Positions 1-6,497 are shown, counted from the stretch's first letter. The stretch is 9,740 nucleotides of DNA from Pseudomonadota bacterium (GCA_023435335.1 JAEYRU010000060.1:1-9740), one strand, 5' to 3'. Numbers and translations: made by a program. Notes: a model not told the origin generated them from the letters alone.

Positions 1-1123
1 GTCCTGCGCCGCGATAGGCGTCGACCGGCGCAGTATTGGTATAGACCGCCCTGACGTTCGCGTGGATGGCCGGGATGTCGTACTGGCCCGAAAGCAGCGT
101 CGCATACAGATAGGTCGGCACCGAGGAAGAGAAGAGCGACATGTAGGCGCCGAAATTGGCGACGGTGTCGACCTTCAGACCGATGATCCTGTTGTCTGCG
201 TCGAACGCCATCTGCACTTCGCTCACATGGTCGCGGCCATGCGCGTCGGTGAGGAAGCTCTCAGTGCGGTCGGCCACCCATTTGACGGGGACGCCGGTCT
301 TCTTCGAGGCCCACAGGCAGACGATCTCCTCGGGATAGATGAAGATCTTCGAGCCGAAGCCGCCGCCAACGTCTGGCGCGATCACCCGCAGCTTGTTCTC
401 GGGCGCAACATTGTAGAACGCGCTCATGACGAGCCGCGCGACATGCGGGTTCTGCGACGTGGTCCAGCAGGTGTAATGGTCCTCGGCCTTGTCGTAATGG
501 CCGAGAGCGGCACGCGGCTCCATCGCGTTGGGCACGAGCCTGTTGTTGACGATGCGCATGCGTGTCACATGCGCGGCCTGCGCGATCGCCTTGTCGACGG
601 CGGCAGCGTCGCCGATCTCCCAGTCGTAGATGAGGTTGCCCTCGGCTTCCGGATGGAGTTGCGGCGCGCCGGGCGCCAGCGCGGCGACGGCATCGGTGAC
701 TGCCGGCTGCTCCTCATAGGTTATCTCCACCGCCTCCGCGGCGTCGCGGGCCTGCCCCTTGGTCTCGGCGACCACGATGACGACCGCGTCCCCGACATAG
801 CGCACGCGATCTACCGCCAGCGGCGACCACGCCCCCATCTTCATCGGACTGCCGTCCTTTGAATGGATCATCCATCCGCAGATGAGGTTGCCGATGCCGT
901 CGCTCTTCAGTTCCTTGCCTGTGAGCACACCGCTGACGCCGGGCATCTCCCGGGCGCGCGATACGTCAATACTGCTGATTTCTGCGTGCGCGTACGGGCT
1001 GCGCACGAAGTGCGCATATTTCATCCCCGGTACGACCATGTCCTCCACATAGCGTCCAGCGCCGGTGATGAACCTGCGGTCTTCCTTGCGCGCCACGCGG
1101 GCGCCGATACCTTCAATACCCAT
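1..1123 (-). CDS. coxL: Molybdopterin-binding subunit of a CO dehydrogenase/xanthine dehydrogenase-family enzyme, form II CoxL type (partial, C-terminus outside window)
   Basis: This is the large, catalytic subunit of a molybdenum hydroxylase, which oxidises a small substrate at a Mo-cytosine-dinucleotide centre and passes electrons to the 2Fe-2S subunit. It starts with ATG at 1123, behind a strong GGAGGAGG at 1133-1140, and 374 codons are visible before the left edge. Family full length is about 780-800 aa, so roughly the N-terminal half is present. Residues ~17-130 form the a/b hammerhead domain (RFITGAGRYVED near 18-29, YVGDAVVIVVAE at 109-120). The first Mo-cofactor domain follows, with the GGGFGSK cofactor loop at 253-259. 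The last residues, 369-374, read AYRGAG, the form II active-site signature. Form I CO dehydrogenases have AYxCSFR with a Cu-binding Cys, which is absent here. The family is certain. Substrate is unknown, and the cox symbol is used only for homology. Confidence 0.93.
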   Translation of the reverse strand, partial: MGIEGIGARVARKEDRRFITGAGRYVEDMVVPGMKYAHFVRSPYAHAEISSIDVSRAREMPGVSGVLTGKELKSDGIGNLICGWMIHSKDGSPMKMGAWSPLAVDRVRYVGDAVVIVVAETKGQARDAAEAVEITYEEQPAVTDAVAALAPGAPQLHPEAEGNLIYDWEIGDAAAVDKAIAQAAHVTRMRIVNNRLVPNAMEPRAALGHYDKAEDHYTCWTTSQNPHVARLVMSAFYNVAPENKLRVIAPDVGGGFGSKIFIYPEEIVCLWASKKTGVPVKWVADRTESFLTDAHGRDHVSEVQMAFDADNRIIGLKVDTVANFGAYMSLFSSSVPTYLYATLLSGQYDIPAIHANVRAVYTNTAPVDAYRGAG

Positions 1124-1256
1124 TGCTCTGGTCCTCCTCCAGAATTTCGGGACGCGGCCGGGCGGCGGCGCAAAGAGGCGGGAGCGGACGGCCCGTTCCG
1201 GGCGTCGGGTTTCCCCTGCCGGCTTTACTGCGCGACTTCCCTGCCGCCCTGGTTCG
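1124..1256 (-). other. coxS-coxL spacer
   Basis: This 133-nt GC-rich stretch separates the two subunit genes. I see no ORF with a ribosome-binding site other than the coxL site at 1133-1140. A small imperfect hairpin is possible around 1187-1206 (GCCCG / CGGGC, 3-nt loop), but it is too short to call a terminator. The genes are probably co-transcribed. Confidence 0.5.
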
Positions 1257-1748
1257 TCACGCGGCCTTTGCCTTGCCTGCCTTCGCCATCGTCTCGGACG
1301 CGGCGAGGATCGCCTTCACTATGTTGTGGTAGCCGGTGCAGCGGCAGATGTTCCCCTCGAGCTCGGCGCGGACGGTTTTCTCGTCCAGGCCCTCGGGATG
1401 GCGGCGCACCATGTCGACCGCCGACATGATCATGCCCGGGGTGCAGAACCCGCACTGAAGCCCGTGATGCTCCTTGAACGCCGCCTGCATCGGATGCAGG
1501 TCGGCGCCGTTCGCCAGGCCCTCGATGGTGACGACCTCGGAACCTGAAGCCTGCACCGCGAGCATGGTGCAGCTCTTCACCGCCTTGCCGTCGACATGAA
1601 CTACGCAGGCTCCGCATTGCGAGGTGTCGCAGCCGACATGCGTGCCGGTGAGGCCGAGATTCTCACGCAGGAAATGGACAAGAAGCGTACGGTCCTCCAC
1701 GGATCCGGAAACCTTCCGTCCGTTCACGACCATGGAAACGTCAGACAT
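1257..1748 (-). CDS. coxS: 2Fe-2S subunit of a CO dehydrogenase/xanthine dehydrogenase-family enzyme (CoxS type)
   Basis: This small electron-transfer subunit is 163 aa, normal for the family. It carries two [2Fe-2S] clusters that relay electrons from the Mo centre to an FAD subunit or another acceptor. The plant-ferredoxin-like N-terminal domain has C40, C45, C48 and C60 (VGCDTSQCGACVVHVDG). The all-helical C-terminal domain has C99, C102, C135 and C137 (LQCGFCTPGM and NICRCTGYHN), so all eight ligands are present. The frame stays open upstream to 1949. The ATG at 1748 is chosen because GGAGGAGG sits just before it and because family proteins begin right at this VxVNG strand. The gene lies upstream of coxL in the same direction. 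No gene for the FAD subunit lies upstream; the next feature there is a tRNA on the other strand. Confidence 0.96.
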   Translation of the reverse strand: MSDVSMVVNGRKVSGSVEDRTLLVHFLRENLGLTGTHVGCDTSQCGACVVHVDGKAVKSCTMLAVQASGSEVVTIEGLANGADLHPMQAAFKEHHGLQCGFCTPGMIMSAVDMVRRHPEGLDEKTVRAELEGNICRCTGYHNIVKAILAASETMAKAGKAKAA

Positions 1749-1752
1749 GAAA

Positions 1753-1760
1753 CCTCCTCC
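1753..1760 (-). promoter_or_regulatory. Ribosome-binding site that sets the coxS start
   Basis: GGAGGAGG on the minus strand lies 4 nt before the ATG at 1748 and complements the 16S 3' end closely. The spacing is short if the last GG is used and about 7 nt if the first GGAGG is used. It decides against the much longer upstream-open frame. The same GGAGGAGG occurs before coxL. Confidence 0.8.
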
Positions 1761-1914
1761 CAATGCGACGGGCGCATCCGGGGGGTGGGTCCGCATCGCG
1801 CCTGCCTGAGACCAGATTAGCGAAGAGGCCGAAAGAGTCCATGCCGTTTTCGGGCCGTGCTTGCGCATCGGCCCCGGCGCGCCGAGCGGCTCGGCAACCG
1901 GACAAATCTCGCGC

Positions 1915-1943
1915 TTGCCATTGCCGGGCGTTGCGGCTATCAC
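1915..1943 (+). promoter_or_regulatory. Candidate sigma-70 promoter for tRNA-Thr
   Basis: TTGCCA at 1915-1920 and TATCAC at 1938-1943 are separated by 17 nt and lie just upstream of the tRNA. The predicted transcription start near 1950 would leave a short 5' leader of about 27 nt, suitable for RNase P. The assignment is by consensus match only. The rest of 1749-1976 shows no gene and must also hold the coxS promoter, which I could not place. Confidence 0.4.
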
Positions 1944-1976
1944 GCGCACAATTCCTCGCGCCTTGCGGCGCGGCGG

Positions 1977-2052
1977 GCCGCTTTAGCTCAGTTGGTAGAG
2001 CACATCATTCGTAATGATGGGGTCGCGTGTTCGAGTCACGCAAGCGGCACCA
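1977..2052 (+). tRNA. tRNA-Thr (anticodon CGT), CCA encoded
   Basis: A full cloverleaf can be drawn. The acceptor stem GCCGCTT (1977-1983) pairs perfectly with AAGCGGC (2042-2048). The D-arm is GCTC/GAGC (1986-1989, 1998-2001). The anticodon stem CATCA/TGATG (2003-2007, 2015-2019) encloses the loop TTCGTAA with anticodon CGT at 2010-2012. The variable region has five nucleotides. The T-arm GCGTG/CACGC (2025-2029, 2037-2041) has the loop TTCGAGT. Discriminator A2049 is followed by a genomically encoded CCA. CGT reads ACG threonine codons, which are frequent in GC-rich genomes. No integrase or duplicated tRNA 3' end is seen nearby. Confidence 0.97.
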
Positions 2053-2104
2053 CCCCCTGCCATCTTGTGTCAGGCCCTGCCAGCGCCATGATCCCGCGTG
2101 GCCG

Positions 2105-2929
2105 TCAATCGTATTCGACCCCCAGGATTTCCAGCTCGATATAAGTGAAATCGCCCCCCGCGAGCTTCCAGACCGCACGGCCCGCGGCAGGGACATTGAC
2201 GCCGCCGAAGCTGCCTTGCCGCGTGAACGGCGTCTCCCACATCTCGTCGCGCCGCGTTGCGGTGTTGTAGCGTCGGGCCCGGAAGTTCACCGGCCGGCCT
2301 TCAGCATCGAAGAACATGGTCGCGGTCGCGCTGCGGCCGTGGTCGGTAAGTGTCACCTCGGCAGAATTCTCGTCAATGCCGCGCCAGGCAACGTTGCTTC
2401 CGGCAAATGCCGCCGGGAACCAGACCATCTCGTTCAGGTACCGCATCAGCGAGGCATCGTTCATGGCTACGCTCCCGGCCTCGTCGGCGATGCAGTAGAA
2501 GCCGAGGGCCTTCATCAGGATACTGCCTTGGCCTTCGAGATATTCGTCGCGGCCGAGCACTGCCGGAAAAAGGCGCCCCGGGAAGGAAGCCTTCCAGACG
2601 AAGGCCGGCGGGTGGGTCGAATAGACCTCGTCGGCGGCTAGTTGCATCCACACTGCTTCGGGGGCCGAGCGGATGCGGCCGCGCTGCGAGAGGCGCACGG
2701 TCCGCGGGATAGGCGTTCCCATCACCCCGCTGTAAGCGAGAAATCGTTGCACCGGCGCCGGCAGGGCGGCTACCGTCCCCGGCGTGACGATGTGGCCGCT
2801 GTCGCCAGCACCGGCGAGCAAACGTGAGATGTCCGCGTCGATGGCGCGGCTCCAGCGCCAGTGCGCCCAAAGCGTGACCGCAACCGCGACCAGAACAAGC
2901 AATAGCGCCCCGGCAATGAGCTTGAACAC
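2105..2929 (-). CDS. Membrane-anchored protein resembling the DUF6544/DUF6920 family
   Basis: The protein has 274 aa and an unknown function. Residues 2-22 are a hydrophobic stretch (LIAGALLLVLVAVAVTLWA) followed by basic residues, so it is probably anchored in the inner membrane with the rest outside the cytoplasm. The body has features I associate with the DUF6544/DUF6920 group: LPAPVQRFLAYSGVMG (56-71), an SQRGRIR strand (81-87), PPAFVWKASFPG (107-118), GRDEYLEGQGS (126-136), MRYLNEMVWFPAAF (162-175), and a C-terminal W-F-Y strand pattern (254-273). The family name is recalled from these motifs, not searched. Start is GTG at 2927-2929, with AAGGG a few nucleotides upstream; an ATG seen nearby is out of frame. 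The gene is convergent with the tRNA and separated by a hairpin from the next gene on the same strand, so it is probably its own transcript. Confidence 0.85.
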   Translation of the reverse strand: MFKLIAGALLLVLVAVAVTLWAHWRWSRAIDADISRLLAGAGDSGHIVTPGTVAALPAPVQRFLAYSGVMGTPIPRTVRLSQRGRIRSAPEAVWMQLAADEVYSTHPPAFVWKASFPGRLFPAVLGRDEYLEGQGSILMKALGFYCIADEAGSVAMNDASLMRYLNEMVWFPAAFAGSNVAWRGIDENSAEVTLTDHGRSATATMFFDAEGRPVNFRARRYNTATRRDEMWETPFTRQGSFGGVNVPAAGRAVWKLAGGDFTYIELEILGVEYD

Positions 2930-2988
2930 CCAACATCCCTTGCAGCTGTTTCAGGCCGGGAGATTGGCGGCGCGATCGCTCAGCCGCA

Positions 2989-3002
2989 TTGACCGCGGTC
3001 AA
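2989..3002. promoter_or_regulatory. 14-bp perfect palindrome upstream of the DUF6544-like gene
   Basis: TTGACCGCGGTCAA is fully self-complementary and lies 60-73 nt upstream of the GTG start at 2929. Each half contains a TTGACC, which resembles a -35 element, but I see no good -10 box at 16-18 nt. It could be a dimeric regulator site or a promoter part. A perfect 14-mer palindrome arises by chance about once per 16 kb, so the evidence is weak. Confidence 0.3.
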
Positions 3003-3007
3003 GCCAA

Positions 3008-3030
3008 GGCCGCCGGTTCGCCCGGCGGCC
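3008..3030 (-). terminator. Hairpin after the BA14K gene, probable terminator
   Basis: A perfect 9-bp GC stem (GGCCGCCGG / CCGGCGGCC, 3008-3016 and 3022-3030) with a 5-nt loop begins about 26 nt past the BA14K stop. On the minus strand it is followed by TTGGCTTG, only a weak T-run. It may therefore be a poor intrinsic terminator or a 3'-end stabiliser. Confidence 0.5.
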
Positions 3031-3055
3031 TCTGCATCCTAGCGGCGCCGCGACC

Positions 3056-3559
3056 TCAGCTATAGGGCGACCAGCATTGCCGGCGCGGACCGTGGTAGGG
3101 CTGGAACGTGTTGTCCCAGGCGCGATACGACCGGTAGCGGTTCTGGCACCAGCGCACATGCGCCGACCCCCGTGGAGCCCTGTAGACGCGGCGTTCGTAG
3201 TAGCGGGGCTCGTAATAGCCGGGCTCGTAGTAGCGCGGTCCGTAGTAGCGCGGCGCGGCCATCGCCCCGCCAATGATCGCGCCCAGCGCAAAGGCCGCCG
3301 GCGGGTACCACCAGCCATCATCATGGCGACGATATCCTTGCCGCCACTCGCGATAGCCGCGATGCCCGTGCAGATAACCCGGAGCGCCGGCACCACCCAT
3401 TGGGCCGATGTCGTGATTGACCGGGGTAATCGGCGCGACCGGAACCTCGATGGCCGGCACGTATAGCGGCGCCGCGATCGCCATGGACACGCCCGAGACA
3501 GCCGTGCCCAAGCCGGCCGCGAGAGCGCAGATCGTCGATAAAAGCGTTTTCGTCTTCAT
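3056..3559 (-). CDS. BA14K-family secreted protein with Tyr-rich repeats
   Basis: The protein has 167 aa. Residues 1-30 form a Sec signal peptide (MKTKTLL, a hydrophobic core, then cleavage near AIAA|P), so the product is periplasmic or surface-exposed. Residues 55-85 are rich in G, H, R and W. A hydrophobic, Gly-containing stretch at 88-101 (AAFALGAIIGGAMA) may insert into membrane or form an amyloid-like strand. A Tyr repeat covers 105-122 (RYYGPRYYEPGYYEPRYYE). The C-terminus 134-167 is the BA14K motif (HVRWCQNRYRSYRAWDN, then QPYHGPRRQCWSPYS) with C138 and C162 positioned for a disulfide. BA14K proteins are known from Brucella as immunoreactive, with a proposed lectin-like activity. Start at 3559 is preferred because GAGGAG lies 7 nt upstream at 3567-3572 and the signal peptide begins there. 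It reads divergently from the ABC operon. Confidence 0.9.
   Translation of the reverse strand: MKTKTLLSTICALAAGLGTAVSGVSMAIAAPLYVPAIEVPVAPITPVNHDIGPMGGAGAPGYLHGHRGYREWRQGYRRHDDGWWYPPAAFALGAIIGGAMAAPRYYGPRYYEPGYYEPRYYERRVYRAPRGSAHVRWCQNRYRSYRAWDNTFQPYHGPRRQCWSPYS
3196..3255 (-). repeat. Four tandem 15-bp coding repeats in the BA14K gene
   Basis: Four adjacent 15-nt units (3196-3210, 3211-3225, 3226-3240, 3241-3255) share the plus-strand core CGTAxTAGCxxGG. They keep frame and encode x-Pro/Arg-x-Tyr-Tyr units. Because units are multiples of three, copy-number change would lengthen the protein without breaking it. Confidence 0.8.
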
Positions 3560-3653
3560 GCACTTGCTCCTCACAGGCCCCGATGGTGACTTTATGAAGT
3601 CCAGTCTGAACGGGAAATGAACCATGGAGCACTTCCCGCTGGGTCAAATTTTT

Positions 3654-3718
3654 AGCCGCAAAGTGCGGCTTTTCAAAGCGGGAGCGCTCCAATATGGTGC
3701 CCGCCCAATCGTGGGCGG
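3654..3718 (+). promoter_or_regulatory. Structured leader or operator region before the binding-protein gene
   Basis: The 198-nt divergent spacer (3560-3757) contains three symmetrical elements. The first is a perfect 7-bp hairpin at 3654-3670 (AGCCGCA-AAG-TGCGGCT) followed by TTTC, terminator-like on the plus strand. The second is the 10-bp palindrome GGAGCGCTCC at 3681-3690. The third is a perfect 7-bp hairpin at 3701-3718 (CCGCCCA-ATCG-TGGGCGG). A weak promoter could be read with -35 near 3669-3674 and -10 AATATG at 3691-3696, which would place the palindrome in the spacer as an operator. This last point is inference. Confidence 0.35.
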
Positions 3719-3757
3719 AAAAGCTTCCACGGGGAAACAAGAAAACGGGAGACTACC

Positions 3758-5338
3758 ATGAAAAGACTTCTCCTCACGGCCAGCATCATTGCGCTTGCTG
3801 CCGGGGCATTGCCCGCGTCGGCGGAAACGCTGCGTTGGGCACGCTCGGGCGACGCGCTGACACTCGATCCGCACTCGCAGAACCAGGGCGTGACCCACAC
3901 CTTTGCCCATCACATCTACGAAACGCTCGTCGACCGCGACGTCGAGGGCACGCTGATCCCGCGCCTCGCCACGGAATGGAACGTCAAGGAAGGCGACCCG
4001 ACCGTATGGGTGTTCAAGCTGCGCGAGGGCGTGAAGTTCCATGACGGCGCCGACTTCACCGCCGAGGACGTCGTGTTCTCGCTCGACCGCGCGCGCTCCG
4101 AAAAGTCCAATATGAAGCAGCTGCACGCTGCCGTGGAGGGCGTCACCGCCGTCGACGACTACACGGTCGAAGTGAAGATGTCCGGCCCGTCGCCGCTCTA
4201 TCCGAACAACCTCACCAACACCTTCATGATGGACAAGACCTGGACGGAGACCAACAACGCCGTCGAAGTCCAGCAGGCGGGTTCCACCGACGACAACTAT
4301 GCCGTCCGCAACACCAACGGCACCGGGCCCTACATCCTGGAATCGCGCGATCCGGACGTGCGCTCCGTACTGAAGATCAACGAGAACCATTGGGCCGACG
4401 AGAAGCCCGCGGTGACCGAGATCATCTACCTGCCGATCGCCGACAATGCGACCCGCGTCGCGGCCCTGCTTTCGGGCGAGGTCGACCTCGTGCAGGACGT
4501 GCCGGTGCAGGACGTCGAGCGCCTGGCCGGAACCGACGGGATCAAGGTCGAGACGGGTCCCGAGAACCGGGTCATCTACTTCGGCTACAAGTTCGGCGAT
4601 GCGCCGCTCAAGAGCTCGAACGTCACCGACAAGAACCCGTTCAACGATGCCAAGGTGCGCGAGGCAATGCACCTCGCGATTGACCGCAACGCCATCAAGC
4701 AGGTGGTGATGCGCGGCCAGTCGATCCCGACCGGCGTGGCAACGCCGCCCTTCGTGAACGGCTGGACGCCCGAGCTGGACGCCTATCCGGAGAAGGCCGA
4801 CGTGGCGAGGGCCAAGGAGCTGCTGGCCGAGGCTGGCTATCCGGACGGGTTCACCGTCACGCTCGACACGCCGAACAATCGCTACGTCAATGACGAGGCG
4901 ATCAGCCAGGCGGTCGTCGGCATGCTGGGCCAAATCGGCATCAAGGTGACGCTCGCGTCGCGCCCGATCACCCAGCACTCGCCGCTGATCCAGAATGCCG
5001 AGACCGATTTCTATCTGCTCGGCTGGGGCGTTCCGACCTTCGATTCGGCCTACATCTTCAATGACCTGGTCCACACGAAGGAAGGCCACTACGGCGCCTA
5101 CAATCCGGGTGGATACAGCAACCCGGAACTCGACGCCAAGATCCAGTCGCTGGCGACCGAGGTCGACGTCGAGAAGCGTGACGCCACCATCGCCGAGATC
5201 TGGAAGGTCGTGCAGGAAGACCGCGTGCTCCTGCCGATCCATAACCAGGTGCTCGCCTACGCGATGAAGGACAACATCACGCTGGCCGTGCATCCGGAAA
5301 ACCAGCCCCGGATCTACAACGTCACCTTCGGCGAATAA
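3758..5338 (+). CDS. Periplasmic solute-binding protein of a peptide-type ABC importer (SBP family 5)
   Basis: This 526-aa protein captures the substrate in the periplasm and hands it to the permease pair encoded downstream. Residues 1-22 are a Sec signal peptide (MKRLLLTASIIALAAG, cleavage after ASA). There is no lipobox Cys, so it is soluble. Family 5 hallmarks are the strand RWARSGDALTLDPHSQ (26-41), PRLATEWNV (68-76), VWVFKLREGVKFHDG (83-97) with FTAEDVVFSLDRA (100-112), NDAKVREAMHLAIDR in the second lobe, and DVARAKELLAEAGYPDGF. Length matches the DppA/OppA class of 500-540 aa. The ATG at 3758 has GGGAG 6 nt upstream. It leads the operon, and its gap to the permeases holds hairpins, consistent with high relative expression. 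Substrate may be peptides, but opines, glutathione, sugars and nickel are also handled by this family, so I assign no gene name. Confidence 0.95.
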   Translation: MKRLLLTASIIALAAGALPASAETLRWARSGDALTLDPHSQNQGVTHTFAHHIYETLVDRDVEGTLIPRLATEWNVKEGDPTVWVFKLREGVKFHDGADFTAEDVVFSLDRARSEKSNMKQLHAAVEGVTAVDDYTVEVKMSGPSPLYPNNLTNTFMMDKTWTETNNAVEVQQAGSTDDNYAVRNTNGTGPYILESRDPDVRSVLKINENHWADEKPAVTEIIYLPIADNATRVAALLSGEVDLVQDVPVQDVERLAGTDGIKVETGPENRVIYFGYKFGDAPLKSSNVTDKNPFNDAKVREAMHLAIDRNAIKQVVMRGQSIPTGVATPPFVNGWTPELDAYPEKADVARAKELLAEAGYPDGFTVTLDTPNNRYVNDEAISQAVVGMLGQIGIKVTLASRPITQHSPLIQNAETDFYLLGWGVPTFDSAYIFNDLVHTKEGHYGAYNPGGYSNPELDAKIQSLATEVDVEKRDATIAEIWKVVQEDRVLLPIHNQVLAYAMKDNITLAVHPENQPRIYNVTFGE

Positions 5339-5354
5339 TAGCCGCTGCTAGAAA

Positions 5355-5388
5355 CAGCCCGTCGCGCGAGAGCTTGCGCGGCGGGCTG
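5355..5388 (+). terminator. Strong hairpin after the binding-protein gene (partial terminator or mRNA stabiliser)
   Basis: CAGCCCGTCGCGC (5355-5367) pairs with GCGCGGCGGGCTG (5376-5388) across an 8-nt loop. That gives 13 bp with a single G-U, starting 17 nt after the TAA. It is followed by CTTTCTATAG, an interrupted T-run. Because the permease genes continue downstream in the same direction, partial read-through is likely. Confidence 0.65.
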
Positions 5389-5428
5389 CTTTCTATAGCC
5401 TCCGCTGGCAACCGGTGAATGCTGGGCA

Positions 5429-5450
5429 GGCCACGCGTCTGCGCGCGGCC
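5429..5450 (+). other. Second hairpin in the binding-protein/permease gap
   Basis: GGCCACGCG (5429-5437) pairs with CGCGCGGCC (5442-5450) around a TCTG loop, with one A-C mismatch. TCTTTC follows. It lies 69 nt before the permease start. With the stronger hairpin at 5355-5388 it makes the 180-nt gap (5339-5518) a structured processing or attenuation region. No ORF or clear promoter is seen in the gap. Confidence 0.4.
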
Positions 5451-5518
5451 TCTTTCGGCATATCCGGGAAGCGCGACTGCCGGGTCGCCGCCAAGGCTAC
5501 CACTTGGGGACCAAGACC

Positions 5519-6493
5519 ATGCTGGCCTTCATCGTCAGACGACTACTGCAATCTATCGTCGTGATGCTCGTCGTCTCGCTGATATCTTTCATGCTGTTCC
5601 GTTACGTGGGCGACCCGGTCGCCTCACTGCTGGGGCAGGATTCACGGCTACAGGATTTCGAGGAACTGCGCGAAAGGCTCGGTCTTAACGAGCCGTTCTA
5701 CGTCCAGTTCGCAACCTTCATCTCGAACGCGCTGCAGGGCGAGTTCGGAATATCCTACCGCCTGCAGCAGCCGGTAAGCGAACTGATCATCAGCCGCCTG
5801 CCCGCTACCATCGAGCTTGCGTTCGCCTCGGCGCTGATAGCCCTGGTGTTCGGCGTCACGCTCGGCGTCTTCTCGGCGCTGCGGCCGCGCAGCTGGACCA
5901 CCGCATTGGTGATGACCCTGTCGCTTGTCGGGGTATCGCTGCCGACATTCCTGATCGGTATCGGGCTCATCTACGTGTTCGCGGTCGAACTCCAGTGGCT
6001 TCCCTCCTTCGGGCGCGGCGCCACCGTGCAGATCGGCTGGTGGCGCACGGGGCTGCTCACGGAATCGGGGCTGAGGTCCCTAATATTGCCGGCAATCACG
6101 CTTTCGCTTTTCCAGCTGACGCTCATCATGCGGCTTGTCAGGGCCGAGATGCTGGAGGTGCTAAGGCAGGACTACATCAGGTTCGCCCGTGCACGCGGGC
6201 TGTCGCAGCGGGCGATCAATTTCGGCCACGCGCTGAAGAACACGCTGGTGCCAGTGATCACGATCACCGGCCTGCAGCTGGGCTCCGTGATCGCCTTCGC
6301 CATCGTCACCGAAACGGTGTTCCAGTGGCCCGGCGTCGGCTCGCTCTTCATCAGTTCGGTGCAGGTCGTCGACGTGCCGGTGATGGCCGCCTACCTGATG
6401 TTCATCGCGTTCGTCTTCGTTGTGATCAATCTCATCGTGGACATCCTTTACTACGTGGTCGACCCGCGCCTGCGCGTCGGCAGCGGGAGGTAA
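5519..6493 (+). CDS. ABC importer permease, DppB/OppB type
   Basis: This 324-aa inner-membrane protein is one half of the substrate channel. The first transmembrane segment lies at about 9-28 and is followed by the typical periplasmic region with the GLNEPFYVQF motif (55-64) and GEFGISY (74-80). Further membrane segments occur near 97-120, 128-155, 187-205, 245-265 and 288-312. The EAA coupling loop that docks on the ATPase is at about 210-240 (EVLRQDYIRFARARGLSQRA). The C-terminus YYVVDPRLRVG is standard for DppB proteins. I chose ATG at 5519 because GGGGA at 5506-5510 sits 8 nt upstream and homologues begin right at the first helix. An in-frame TTG at 5504 would overlap that site. The next permease follows after 4 nt. 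Codons such as AGG, CTA and ATA look more frequent here than in the binding-protein gene. Confidence 0.95.
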   Translation: MLAFIVRRLLQSIVVMLVVSLISFMLFRYVGDPVASLLGQDSRLQDFEELRERLGLNEPFYVQFATFISNALQGEFGISYRLQQPVSELIISRLPATIELAFASALIALVFGVTLGVFSALRPRSWTTALVMTLSLVGVSLPTFLIGIGLIYVFAVELQWLPSFGRGATVQIGWWRTGLLTESGLRSLILPAITLSLFQLTLIMRLVRAEMLEVLRQDYIRFARARGLSQRAINFGHALKNTLVPVITITGLQLGSVIAFAIVTETVFQWPGVGSLFISSVQVVDVPVMAAYLMFIAFVFVVINLIVDILYYVVDPRLRVGSGR

Positions 6494-6497
6494 GACA

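Noticed and set aside
62..862. A 266-codon open frame on the plus strand opposite coxL
   Set aside because: It is an antisense shadow of the CoxL frame, which shows clear family motifs. The shadow has no domain and no good ribosome-binding site.
1749..1949. An N-terminal extension of CoxS of 67 residues
   Set aside because: The family has no such extension, GGAGGAGG stands directly before the ATG at 1748, and the extension has no leader-like or domain features.
1977..2052. tRNA-Thr as an integration site for a mobile element
   Set aside because: There is no integrase, no repeated tRNA 3' end and no composition change downstream. Neighbouring genes look chromosomal.
3196..3255. A CRISPR-like array from the regular short repeats
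   Set aside because: The units are only 15 nt, directly adjacent without spacers, and code for part of the BA14K protein.
3644..5293. A 549-codon open frame on the minus strand opposite the binding-protein gene
   Set aside because: It mirrors the codon pattern of a certain gene on the other strand. In GC-rich DNA the antisense frame often lacks stops. Its translation is low-complexity, rich in V, R, H and D, with no recognisable domain.
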